A stretch of 64,000 nt of DNA from Terriglobia bacterium. Its GTDB lineage: Bacteria > Acidobacteriota > Terriglobia > Acidiferrales > UBA7541. The notes below the pieces were generated by a model that saw nothing but the letters and a program-made list of their open reading frames with translations, ran no database searches and was not told the origin of the DNA. The stretch spans positions 22,914-86,913 of the forward strand of contig JAIQEV010000014.1 of assembly GCA_020073585.1 (NCBI GenBank), written 5' to 3'. Below are positions 30,301 to 38,208 of this stretch, piece by piece. The number at the start of each line of letters is the position of its first letter. The stretch's first letter is position 1. The translations under genes and the position numbers were made by a program.

Positions 30301-30903
30301 GCGGAAGAGCGACGCAACGTAGAAATTCTGCCCGCGACCGAAACCCATTTCGATCACGCGCTGGTATTCCTCCAGCGCCTCCTCGAGTTTCCGCTGCGCA
30401 AAGAGCACATTGCCCAGGTTGAACAAAGCGGCCGGATCAGCGGGGTCGGCGGCGACCACACGCTTGAATGCGGCCTGCGCATCGGGATAACGCAACTCGC
30501 GCTTATAGAGGATGCCCAGATTGTACTCGGCAGCCAGCAGGCCCGCGTCCATCTGCCTGGCCGTGGTCAACGCGCCGAGCGCTTCGTCCAACTGGTTCGC
30601 CTGCATCAGCGCAAGGCCGAGATTCAGATAATCCGCCGCCAGCGCGTGGCCCGAGGCAACCACTTTCTGAAAAGCCGCAAGGGCTTCCGCGTACTTGGCC
30701 TGCTCGTAGTAGGCCTTGCCAAGATTCCGATTGGTCTGGATCGCAGCCGGAGGAAGAGCGGCGGATTTCTTCGCGGTGGCCGCCGCGGAGGGCCGGCGCA
30801 TCGGCCTGCTCTCCTGCGCCCCCAGCGCCGGGAGCAGCCCGGCCGCAAGAGCCACGAGAATGCTCAGGGTGCTACGAACAATAGTTCTGCCGAAGTAATT
30901 CAT
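27346..30903 (-). CDS. TPR + FG-GAP/VCBS + ASPIC/UnbV (CRTAC1-like) secreted protein
   Basis: N-terminal TPRs ('NRNLGKAYYEQAKYAEALAAFQKVV'), FG-GAP repeats ('VGDYDGDGLPDLYVV'), UnbV-like 'WLEVKLSGSKSTTQGVGAALEFKAG'. Confidence 0.88.
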   Translation of the reverse strand: MNYFGRTIVRSTLSILVALAAGLLPALGAQESRPMRRPSAAATAKKSAALPPAAIQTNRNLGKAYYEQAKYAEALAAFQKVVASGHALAADYLNLGLALMQANQLDEALGALTTARQMDAGLLAAEYNLGILYKRELRYPDAQAAFKRVVAADPADPAALFNLGNVLFAQRKLEEALEEYQRVIEMGFGRGQNFYVASLFRTFTTLTQLKRPGEARGFLDLHQKMHGKVPDVSLQNAALEGGKYGMIIIPLAPLPAMRPRAGAEKITFSEITARLGLSSFSAGAAPAVEAPLTIQKTAYSTDFARSSLVPLFGPSVAVGDYDGDGLPDLYVVNPAGTNHLFHNNGDGTFTDVTEKSGVAGPGASLSAAFADYDNSGKSSLFVAGLGGVRLYRNNGDGTFTDQTQKAGLPAAPGELDTSAVLFDADNDGFLDLLVTAYTDLNSPPQKEAFLFPDDFAGAAVRFYRNNGDGTFTEMTRAAGLASASGRVRKALFADFNNDGFQDLLFVRDDGPPLLYTGQGEGKFADRTPQAGKDLAQSVALDAQVADFDHDGNFDLVLWTPAGYRVLMNRGDARFVAVSALPPLAAPAGPFAFRGTTADLNGDSFEDLLAADAQGNCRFLVNRVRHFEAVPCPLSASADGRFAGLAPAWLGKSGSLDLVGMTRLGHLRVFEKDGPPGRWLEVKLSGSKSTTQGVGAALEFKAGNFYSKVQATGGTVRMYLGDLARIDVLRVTWPNLIVQNMTNVATNQRVEVRESERLASSCPLLYIWDGKSFVYLTDVLGIAPLGEMSADGSGVPPNTEEYVRLPDSLPEQDGSFVFQISDEMREVEYFDRVQMLAVDHPAGAAIYANEIYSATAVAPALSALGEKRFPLSAVDDRGQDVLPLLREHDRRYPAAFRPARLLGLAELHTLTLDLGSLPDSAPVALWLTGWVFWADSNGIRAASSSSELRMISPFLQVRDAQGRWVTVIPDIGIPSATDRTMRVDLTGKFLSPDHHVRIVTNLCVYWDQIFFTLGDSAAPASAELPLLSADLHYRGFSTPTSDPSHRQPDSFDYDHVLAEAPWNPPLGPYTRYGPVEALLRKPDDQLVVMAPGDELTVRFDATRLPPLRSGYRRTFFLRLSGWAKDGEPNTAFFRTAEPLPSRRMSQYGLASNKARRRDREHQRYLRLFQTRPAYALIPPLTPFAAH

Positions 30904-31004
30904 GGGATTGTGTAGGAACCGTCTTTCGCAGCCAAATCAGGATTTCACCTGGGAAGCATACCCTTAGACGTGGCCGGAACAGAAGCCTTTGCTTTCTGAA
31001 ACAG

Positions 31005-31041
31005 CAAGGCCCTCTTCATCGAAACGATGAAGAGGGCCTTG
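31005..31041 (-). terminator. Perfect 17-bp stem / 3-nt loop hairpin (CAAGGCCCTCTTCATCG-AAA-CGATGAAGAGGGCCTTG), putative terminator of the EPS operon
   Basis: Exact inverted repeat downstream of the last EPS gene; no strong U-tract on either strand. Confidence 0.6.
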
Positions 31042-31294
31042 TTCTATGCAGCGGGTGGAGCGCTCCTGCAGTGCTCCTTGTTAAGAGCGGACAGGCAATT
31101 TTGGTGTGATTCGGGCTTCCGAGGCAGGATTAGCAAACGGGAGCGCGGGTAGCGGAGAAGGAGCCGGAGATCGCGACCTTAAATACGTCGTGGGTCGTGG
31201 CAGGAGCAAGCTGCAGTGAGGTTTACTCCTTGGCACGGGAACTGGTTGAACAGGACTCTGCGACGCCGCTCGTGTTGGGAAACTAACCAGCAGA

Positions 31295-32848
31295 CTAGAT
31301 GGATCCTGCTCGATGAGCCCTTGCGACCTCGACGAGTTCGTTTTCTCCTGCATGGGCGGACCCGTTGGCCAGGGCACGATCGACAGCGCCGGACAGTGCC
31401 ACCCGAAATGCCGAACACAAGAGATGACTATCCACGCAGATGGGCTCAGCACATGACGATCGAAACAGCGATACCTTGCCAAGGCTCTGCTCCTCAAGCG
31501 GAGCCAGTTCCAGGCGGAGTTCCCATTCCGGCCTGCGGGCTAACTCATCACCCCAGTAGCACCAGAGCCCGCCGTTTCCATCGTCCCGCAAGGGTGCAAA
31601 CAGCCCGTTGGAAGCGCCGTTTTTCGCATCCAACTGAAAACATACGCCGGCAAAACCCAGAGGTTCGAGAGTTGTCCGCACGACCTTGCAAATCCCGTCG
31701 AAATCAGAACCGGACTCCAGTGCCTCGGCCGCCTGCCGGACAGCAAGATTGTTGGCAAGAATCTGCCTGCGCCGCAGGAGCAGCGCACAAATGCCTTGCA
31801 CTTCGGAGATTTCGGCATATCTCAGATAGCGAACACCGGACCATACCCCGATCCCTACCACGCTCAAGACCAAAGCAATTCTGTTCTGGCCATGAAGCAG
31901 CGAGAGACTGAGAAGTCCGAATCCCGCGGAAATGGCATACAAGAGGATTACAGCTTCCCGGTGGGAAAAACCTTTTTTCAACAGCCGGTGATGGATGTGA
32001 TCGTTGTCACCGGAGAACAGGTGGCTGCCGCGGATGAGGCGCCTCACGACAGCAAGAGCGACATCCACGATAGGAAGGCCGAACGCAACCACCGGAATGG
32101 CCACAGCGATCGCGGTCGTCGCCTTCGCGGATCCAGCCAAGGCCAGGGCGCTCAACAAATAGCCGATGAAAAGACTGCCGGAATCGCCGAGGAAGATCGT
32201 TGCCGGATGAAAATTGAAGCGCAGGAAGCCGCAGGTCGCTCCAGCCAGCACTAAGATCATAATGCTTACCGTTGGGTCATTTCTGAGCAGCGCCACCACG
32301 AACATCACAGCCATCGAGAACAACGCAGATCCCGCCGCCAAACCGTCCAGGCCATCAATCAGATTGAATGCATTCGTAATCAGGAGAACCCAGAGAACCG
32401 TCAGCAACAGACTTAGTCCCGAGCTGAGAACGTGTCCGGCGCCCAGGAGATCCATCTGGTTGATCTTGAAACCAGCGAGGTAGAGAACCACCGCAGCGAG
32501 GGATTGAATGGCAATCTTCCAATTCGCACTGACAGACCGCAGATCGTCATACAACCCGAGTAAAAAGACGGCCGTAGCTGAACCCAGAAGAATGCAGATC
32601 GTCCGCCAAGAGTACGGCGCAGAAAAACCAGCCGCCCCAGGAAGGAAGCTGACGATACCCAGAACACAGACGACAGAGAGAAAAATGGCGACGCCACCCA
32701 TCCGGGGAACAGCGCGGGAGTGAATATGGCGTCCATTACCGGGTGAATCGATCCATCCGTGACGCAAGGCGAAATCCCGCACCCAACGCGTGAGCGCGCT
32801 GGCGCAGAATAGCCCTCCGGCAAACACAAGCAGATAGCGTGCCCACAT
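31295..32848 (-). CDS. WecA/MraY-type undecaprenyl-phosphate sugar-1-phosphate transferase with C-terminal GAF-like extension
   Basis: 'RAVPRMGGVAIFLS', 'LLGLYDDL', 'TNAFNLIDGLDGLAAG', 'FLGDSGSLFIGYLLS', 'NDHIHHRLLKKG', followed by a soluble region of about 170 aa. Confidence 0.88.
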   Translation of the reverse strand: MWARYLLVFAGGLFCASALTRWVRDFALRHGWIDSPGNGRHIHSRAVPRMGGVAIFLSVVCVLGIVSFLPGAAGFSAPYSWRTICILLGSATAVFLLGLYDDLRSVSANWKIAIQSLAAVVLYLAGFKINQMDLLGAGHVLSSGLSLLLTVLWVLLITNAFNLIDGLDGLAAGSALFSMAVMFVVALLRNDPTVSIMILVLAGATCGFLRFNFHPATIFLGDSGSLFIGYLLSALALAGSAKATTAIAVAIPVVAFGLPIVDVALAVVRRLIRGSHLFSGDNDHIHHRLLKKGFSHREAVILLYAISAGFGLLSLSLLHGQNRIALVLSVVGIGVWSGVRYLRYAEISEVQGICALLLRRRQILANNLAVRQAAEALESGSDFDGICKVVRTTLEPLGFAGVCFQLDAKNGASNGLFAPLRDDGNGGLWCYWGDELARRPEWELRLELAPLEEQSLGKVSLFRSSCAEPICVDSHLLCSAFRVALSGAVDRALANGSAHAGENELVEVARAHRAGSI

Positions 32849-33130
32849 AACTGGCGACTCCTGGTTGTCACTCTAGGAACGCACGAGAAATGCGCACTCT
32901 GGAGGGAAGAGCGCAACTACACCGCACGGCCAGAACACGAAACGGAATCGAATCCGGACAATTCATTCGGGGAAAGCGAGTTTCCGCACTGCAGGAATCG
33001 AAAAGAATGCGGCATCCGGGAACGCCAGTGCATTGCAGATGCAGACCATCCTGAATAAGGACAAGTCTCACAGCCGCCGCACAACTCACGCCGAAACTGC
33101 GCTCCCCTGCTCATCGGGAACCGTTCAGGA

Positions 33131-34375
33131 CTACGCCACATGATTGGCGGCTTGCAATACCAGATTCTCTTCCGCTTTCGCTCGCCGCTGCGCGGCAAAG
33201 GAGATGATTTGATGAACCGCTGCGCCGACGGAGAATTGCCGTTCCAACAATCGGCGCGCATTCACGCCCATCTTGGCGCGCAGTTCCGGATCGTTGGAAA
33301 GGATCAGGGCGGCAGCCGCCAGACTCTCGTCTTCCCCGTTCTGGAGACAGAAGCCCGCATCGTTTTTCTCAATCAGATCGAAGAGGTCATTACCCGGATT
33401 GATGCTCGCAAGTATGGGCATTCCCCAATACATGTAGCCGAGCATCTTCCCCGGCAGGTTATGTGTGCTGAGCCTCCGGTCCAGCGATATCAGACCCGCA
33501 TCCCACTCGGAAAGCATAGCGAGATACTCGTGCTGCCCGACCGCGGGCAGAATCTGAACGTTGCTCAGGGCTTTCGCTGCCACCAGCCTTTTCAGCCGGG
33601 GCACTTCGCTGCCCTCGCCCACGAGCAGGAAGTGAATATGCGTGTGGCGAGCAAGGCGAGCGGCCAAGCGAACGATGTTGTCCATATCCTGGGCCACACC
33701 GAGGTTGCCCCCGTAGACAAATACAACTTTGTCCTGAAGCCCAAGCTTTCTACGGTAATCAGTCGCCGGCAGTTCGGGCTCCTGCAGAGCCATCCAGTTG
33801 TACAGCACGTCCAAAGGATATTTCCGCAGGGGAAATTCTTTTGCGAAATATTCTGCGTTTGCCGGCGACTGAATTCCGATCTTATCCGCAACATCGTATT
33901 GCTCAATTTCTTTCTTACGAAAGAACCGCCAGACCGGGCCCCGGCGCAGGAGGCCGGCGTCCACCGCCCACTGAGGAAAGATGTCGCGCAAGATTAGATA
34001 AGCGGGGCACCCCCACAATTTCTTTAGCCGCCGCACCAGGGCACCCCAGAAAATCGTGGGAGAATAGAAGACAATCAAATCCGCGGGATTCTCCAGCAAG
34101 AACCGCCCGGCGCGGCGCCACACGGCGCCGGAAAGCCTGATCTCTTCCACAGCACGCCATATCTTTCCTGCTCCCTTGATTTTCCCCGTTCTTACCCGAA
34201 CGATGCGCACCCCTTTTTCATGGGCGATCTGCGCGTCTCCTGTAATCTCGTGGCTGGAAGTGAGAACGATAACGTCATGACCTTGCCGATGAAATTCCAC
34301 CGCCAGATCCCGCATTTGCTTGGCGCCGGATTTCGCACTCGGAACATAGCAATCGACGAGTATCAGAATTCGCAT
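33131..34375 (-). CDS. Glycosyltransferase family 4 (WbuB-like)
   Basis: 'MRILILVDCYVPSAKSGAKQMRDLAVEFHRQGHDVIVLTSS...VFVYGGNLGVAQDMDNIVRLAARL'. Confidence 0.85.
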   Translation of the reverse strand: MRILILVDCYVPSAKSGAKQMRDLAVEFHRQGHDVIVLTSSHEITGDAQIAHEKGVRIVRVRTGKIKGAGKIWRAVEEIRLSGAVWRRAGRFLLENPADLIVFYSPTIFWGALVRRLKKLWGCPAYLILRDIFPQWAVDAGLLRRGPVWRFFRKKEIEQYDVADKIGIQSPANAEYFAKEFPLRKYPLDVLYNWMALQEPELPATDYRRKLGLQDKVVFVYGGNLGVAQDMDNIVRLAARLARHTHIHFLLVGEGSEVPRLKRLVAAKALSNVQILPAVGQHEYLAMLSEWDAGLISLDRRLSTHNLPGKMLGYMYWGMPILASINPGNDLFDLIEKNDAGFCLQNGEDESLAAAALILSNDPELRAKMGVNARRLLERQFSVGAAVHQIISFAAQRRAKAEENLVLQAANHVA

Positions 34376-34387
34376 TTCACGATCTGC

Positions 34388-35644
34388 TTATCGGGCACAC
34401 AACACTTTTTCGGACGGCTGGGACAAATGCTGGAGACTGCACTGCGCGAGACCATACGCCTCGCGAACAAATTGATTCTCCTGGAGCATCGCCAGGCTTC
34501 GCGACCTTGCAAAATAGCCCGATCGCATCCTGCTCAAGAGATCCTCGTAGATTCGCTCGCTGGGGCTTCCTCCCAGGGGATTCAGGACAGTGCGGTCCCA
34601 CTGGGGCGCCATTTGCAATGCTCGCTGAGCATTCGAATACAGATCCCCTTCGGCTAGAATGCTTGCGCCTGCTGCGATTGTCTCCGGGCGCTCGGTGGAA
34701 CGCCGTGTCACCAGGCAAGGCACGCCCAGGAGGAGCGCTTCCTCTTGCACGGTGCCGCTGTCGGTAACGATCATCTTCGCTTCCGCTTCCAGTTTGAGAA
34801 AATCCAAAAATCCCAAGGGTTCCGTCAAAATGATCCCCGGACTCTTCAGGAGATTCGCCAGCCCGAACCTGCGGAGCCGAGCGCGGACGCGCGGCATCAC
34901 CGGAAACACGACGGGCAACAGGCGCGAGAGCTGCCGAAGACCCTTTATTTTTGCGGCAAGAATCTTCCGGTTTTCGATGTTTTCTTCCCGATGCAGGGTG
35001 CAGAGCGCATATTTCCTGGCTTGAACTCCAAGGCTCTGCAGGATTGGTCTTTGCCGTGCCGCGGGCAGAAACTCCTCCAACGCATCAATAATGATGTTCC
35101 CTACGGAGACAACCCGATGTTCCGCCACGCCTTCGGCCAGTAAGATCTGTTTATAGCGCTCGAGATAACAATAGATGACGTCCGATAGATGATCGATGAT
35201 GATCCGGTTCTTTTCCTCGGGCATTCGCCAATCGAAGCTCCGGCCTCCCCCCTCGACGTGAATCACTGGAATGTTATATTTCGCCACGACGACCGCAGAG
35301 AGGACCGTGTTCGTGTCCCCCAGGAACAAGACGGCATCGGGACGCATGCGCTCAAGCATTTGAGCGGTTTTCTCAAAAAGGAAGGCTGCCTGGTAGACAT
35401 GGCTCGTCTTGGCCCTTTTCTTCAACGTCCTTCCCGTCCGCATGTTGAATTTCGGGCGCCGCACATCCAGTTCCCGGTGAAAGATTCCATCCAGCGAGTA
35501 GTCGTAATGCTGGCCGGAATGAACGTAGAGATGCTGATAGCCGTGGCGCGCCTGTCCGCGGTCGAGCAGATGCAGCAGCTTGCGCATGCGTATGATGTCC
35601 GGCCGGATCCCCAGCAGGGTTACCAGCTTGAACTTTCTTCTCAT
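34388..35644 (-). CDS. UDP-N-acetylglucosamine 2-epimerase (non-hydrolysing, WecB family)
   Basis: 'LGDTNTVLSAVVVAKYNIPVIHVEGGGRSFDWRMPEEKNRIIIDHLSD', 'VTDSGTVQEEALLLGVPCLVTRRSTERPETI'. Confidence 0.9.
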   Translation of the reverse strand: MRRKFKLVTLLGIRPDIIRMRKLLHLLDRGQARHGYQHLYVHSGQHYDYSLDGIFHRELDVRRPKFNMRTGRTLKKRAKTSHVYQAAFLFEKTAQMLERMRPDAVLFLGDTNTVLSAVVVAKYNIPVIHVEGGGRSFDWRMPEEKNRIIIDHLSDVIYCYLERYKQILLAEGVAEHRVVSVGNIIIDALEEFLPAARQRPILQSLGVQARKYALCTLHREENIENRKILAAKIKGLRQLSRLLPVVFPVMPRVRARLRRFGLANLLKSPGIILTEPLGFLDFLKLEAEAKMIVTDSGTVQEEALLLGVPCLVTRRSTERPETIAAGASILAEGDLYSNAQRALQMAPQWDRTVLNPLGGSPSERIYEDLLSRMRSGYFARSRSLAMLQENQFVREAYGLAQCSLQHLSQPSEKVLCAR

Positions 35645-35647
35645 GAT

Positions 35648-36538
35648 CTATTGCTCGGGTAGCGCATCCAGCATTTCTGGAAACGAGGGAATCTTCAGTT
35701 TTGCGTTGAGATCCTTGCAGGTGGTGAGGGTTCGATTCAGCTTCTGGTCGTAATCCGGCCGGATCGTGCATGGGACCCGGTACTTCTTCTGGAAAGCCAG
35801 CAGCATCTCGTACTTCGAAACAGGTGTTGAAAATACGTGGTAAACGCCGTGCCGCGTAAACCCGTTGGGCGACTCCATGATCTGGTGACAGATTCGCCCA
35901 AATTGATGGGTGGTGATTCCGTTCCAGTAGTGCTCCGCGAAACCGGTAATCGTTTGTCCTTCCTGCCGCCGGAACCACTCGAGCAGCCCCGTAAAGCCAT
36001 TCAGCTCACGACCAATGATCGAAGTGCGGATCGTGAGACAGCCTGTCGGCTCGCCAAGACTCTTGGACAGACCGTAGATGTCCATGGGCGTTTTTGGAGA
36101 TCTTTCGTCGTACGGAAAACCTTCCGTGCCGTTGTACACGCAGTCGGTCGTGATGTGTATGAATCTTTCTGCGAACTGCTGCGCGAATAGATGAGGGAGT
36201 GCCCCGTTGATGAAGAACGTCAGCGCCGGCTCGCTCAAGGAAAACGGAATCGTCACGCCGATCGCATTGATGATGAAGTCGACTTTACTCACGGACTTCA
36301 GGAATGCAGCGAAGTATCCGTTCGAAGCTCCTCGCTTGGTGAGGTAGTCCTGATAGACGGCTGCAGCATCGAACGGAACGATCGTGCGGCACCGGCCGGC
36401 TGCACCGCACGCCTGATCGAGCAATGCAATCTTGTCCGGGTTCCGGACCCCTAGCACGAGGTCGTACTTGCCCTTGAGAACGTCATAAACGGCGCTCCCG
36501 AGCATGCCGGTGGCCCCCAGCAGCAGAACCCTCTTCAT
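35648..36538 (-). CDS. RmlD-like NAD(P)-dependent sugar-nucleotide reductase (SDR)
   Basis: 'KRVLLLGATGMLGSAVYDVL', 'FIHITTDCVYNGTEGFPYDERSPKTPMDIYGLSKSLGE'. Confidence 0.85.
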   Translation of the reverse strand: MKRVLLLGATGMLGSAVYDVLKGKYDLVLGVRNPDKIALLDQACGAAGRCRTIVPFDAAAVYQDYLTKRGASNGYFAAFLKSVSKVDFIINAIGVTIPFSLSEPALTFFINGALPHLFAQQFAERFIHITTDCVYNGTEGFPYDERSPKTPMDIYGLSKSLGEPTGCLTIRTSIIGRELNGFTGLLEWFRRQEGQTITGFAEHYWNGITTHQFGRICHQIMESPNGFTRHGVYHVFSTPVSKYEMLLAFQKKYRVPCTIRPDYDQKLNRTLTTCKDLNAKLKIPSFPEMLDALPEQ

Positions 36539-36637
36539 TCACGCTCCTTCTGCCCGGCTCCGTATTGCTGGCCGCACATGTCTATCCTTTGTTTCGGAAT
36601 CGTTCGCTTCACCGGTTCCGATCCCGAACTGGACAAC

Positions 36638-37096
36638 TCAGCGCGGCTCCACTTCCCACACACTTGGTCCCCAATAATCGTGCGGAAAGCGGAAATCGTC
36701 GCTCTTCGCCTGTTCCAGCGTGGCCGTTGAGAAAAACAGTATCTTCGTACCGGGCTCCAGCGGCCGAAATCCGTTCGCGTAGCCTGCCGGAACGTGCAGG
36801 ATCTGCGGCTGCCGGGCGGAAAGAACAAAGCGGTCGGGCTTGATCTGCCGGTTGGGACGGATCGGATCATCAATTGGCACGGCCGCCACGATGGCCGATC
36901 CGGCCACGACCAGGACGAATTTTTCTTCCTGGAGGTGGCCGTGAAACGCACGCACGACTTGCGTGGAAAAGTTCTCCACCAGATAGAACCGCTGGACGGC
37001 GTTAAATGCAAAGCCGTTCACGAACGACACCTGGCCGCGGTCGTCCACCGCGAAACCGCCAGGGATGAGGCTGGGGGCTTTAGGCGAACTGTCCAT
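36638..37096 (-). CDS. Cupin-type dTDP-4-dehydrorhamnose 3,5-epimerase-like sugar isomerase
   Basis: 'QRFYLVENFSTQVVRAFHGHLQEEKFVLVVAGSAIVAAV...ILHVPAGYANGFRPLEPGTKILFFST'. Confidence 0.75.
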   Translation of the reverse strand: MDSSPKAPSLIPGGFAVDDRGQVSFVNGFAFNAVQRFYLVENFSTQVVRAFHGHLQEEKFVLVVAGSAIVAAVPIDDPIRPNRQIKPDRFVLSARQPQILHVPAGYANGFRPLEPGTKILFFSTATLEQAKSDDFRFPHDYWGPSVWEVEPR

Positions 37097-38033
37097 AGGC
37101 TTTCAGCTTCTCCGCATGGCGCACGTTGAAGTAGACCTCGTCCTCGGTCTGCTTGATCCGCCCCAGTCCGACCAGTTCCGTGATCTCCCGCACGCCGTCC
37201 TGCACCGTGCGCATGGTATGCGGATTGAAGATGCCGTCGCGGAGCGCTTTTCTGCAGCTGACGTGATAGTTGCGCTGGTCCTGGAACTTCTGTTCCGTGC
37301 ATTTCACCTTGCATCCGGTCATCTCGCTGACGATGGCCGCCAGATCCTTGATCTGCAGATTCGCTGCCGCCAGGTTGTACACTCCCCGCACGGGCCGCTC
37401 CAGGTTGTGCACGATCGCCTGCGCGATGTCCTTGACATGGACCAGCGGCCTCCATTGCGTACCGCCAAAGACCGACAGTTCACCCTTGGTCAGGGCGTTC
37501 GTCGTCATGTAATTCACCACCAGGTCCATTCGCGGACGCGAATAGGTGTCCGAAACTCCAAACGCCGTCCCCAGCCGGAAGATCAAGCTGTTCTCCTCGT
37601 GCAAAAAGCCTTCCGCCGCCAGCTTCGTCTTCGCGTATAGCGACAACGGCTGCACCGGGGACTCCTCGTCCACCTCGGCGTCGTATTGCCCGTATACCGA
37701 GCAGGTCGAAGTGAACACGATCCTCCCGTGATAGTTCTCCGCCAGCGACCGCACCGCCTCCTGATTCACTTCCACCGTCAGCTCCGGATTCACCTCGCAC
37801 GCCCCGTCGCCCACGATCGCCGCCAGCCAAATCACATGCGTGTAGCCGGGCAGCAGACCGCTCAACCGCCCTGCATCCCGCACGTCCCCGCGGATGAAAT
37901 CCACTTTCTTCAGATAATGCGGCTCATACACCAGGCTGTCGTACACGGAAAACGGAATCTTCTCCGCGATGAGCAGCTCCGTGATTGCTCCGCCGATATA
38001 TCCCGCTCCTCCAACCACCAGTACTTTCGCCAT
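37080..38033 (-). CDS. NAD-dependent epimerase/dehydratase (extended SDR)
   Basis: 'AKVLVVGGAGYIGGAITELL', 'VFTSTCSVYGQ', 'SLYAKTKLAAE'. Confidence 0.85.
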   Translation of the reverse strand: MAKVLVVGGAGYIGGAITELLIAEKIPFSVYDSLVYEPHYLKKVDFIRGDVRDAGRLSGLLPGYTHVIWLAAIVGDGACEVNPELTVEVNQEAVRSLAENYHGRIVFTSTCSVYGQYDAEVDEESPVQPLSLYAKTKLAAEGFLHEENSLIFRLGTAFGVSDTYSRPRMDLVVNYMTTNALTKGELSVFGGTQWRPLVHVKDIAQAIVHNLERPVRGVYNLAAANLQIKDLAAIVSEMTGCKVKCTEQKFQDQRNYHVSCRKALRDGIFNPHTMRTVQDGVREITELVGLGRIKQTEDEVYFNVRHAEKLKAYGQFA

Positions 38034-38069
38034 TGTGTGCCTCCCGAAACCCGTATCGTTCCACACCAC

Positions 38070-38105
38070 GGGGAAAGGAACAGGGCCACGGCCTGTTCTT
38101 TCCCC
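38070..38105. repeat. Strong hairpin GGGGAAAGGAACAGGGCC-AC-GGCCTGTTCTTTCCCC in an EPS intergenic spacer
   Basis: Arms complementary over 16 bp with two single-base bulges. Confidence 0.65.
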
Positions 38106-38148
38106 AGAGGAGCGCTTCTCTCCCGCAAACTTTCTTCAGATGAAATGA

Positions 38149-38160
38149 GGGGGGTGTACC
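38149..38160. repeat. Core GGGGGGTGTACC shared with the two composite repeats
   Basis: GGGGGTGTACC occurs here, at 45949-45959 and (reverse complement) at 7124-7134. Confidence 0.5.
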
Positions 38161-38208
38161 GCTTTACGGAAACTCAAAAACAGTTGCCTGCTGCTTTTCC
38201 AGGTACGG

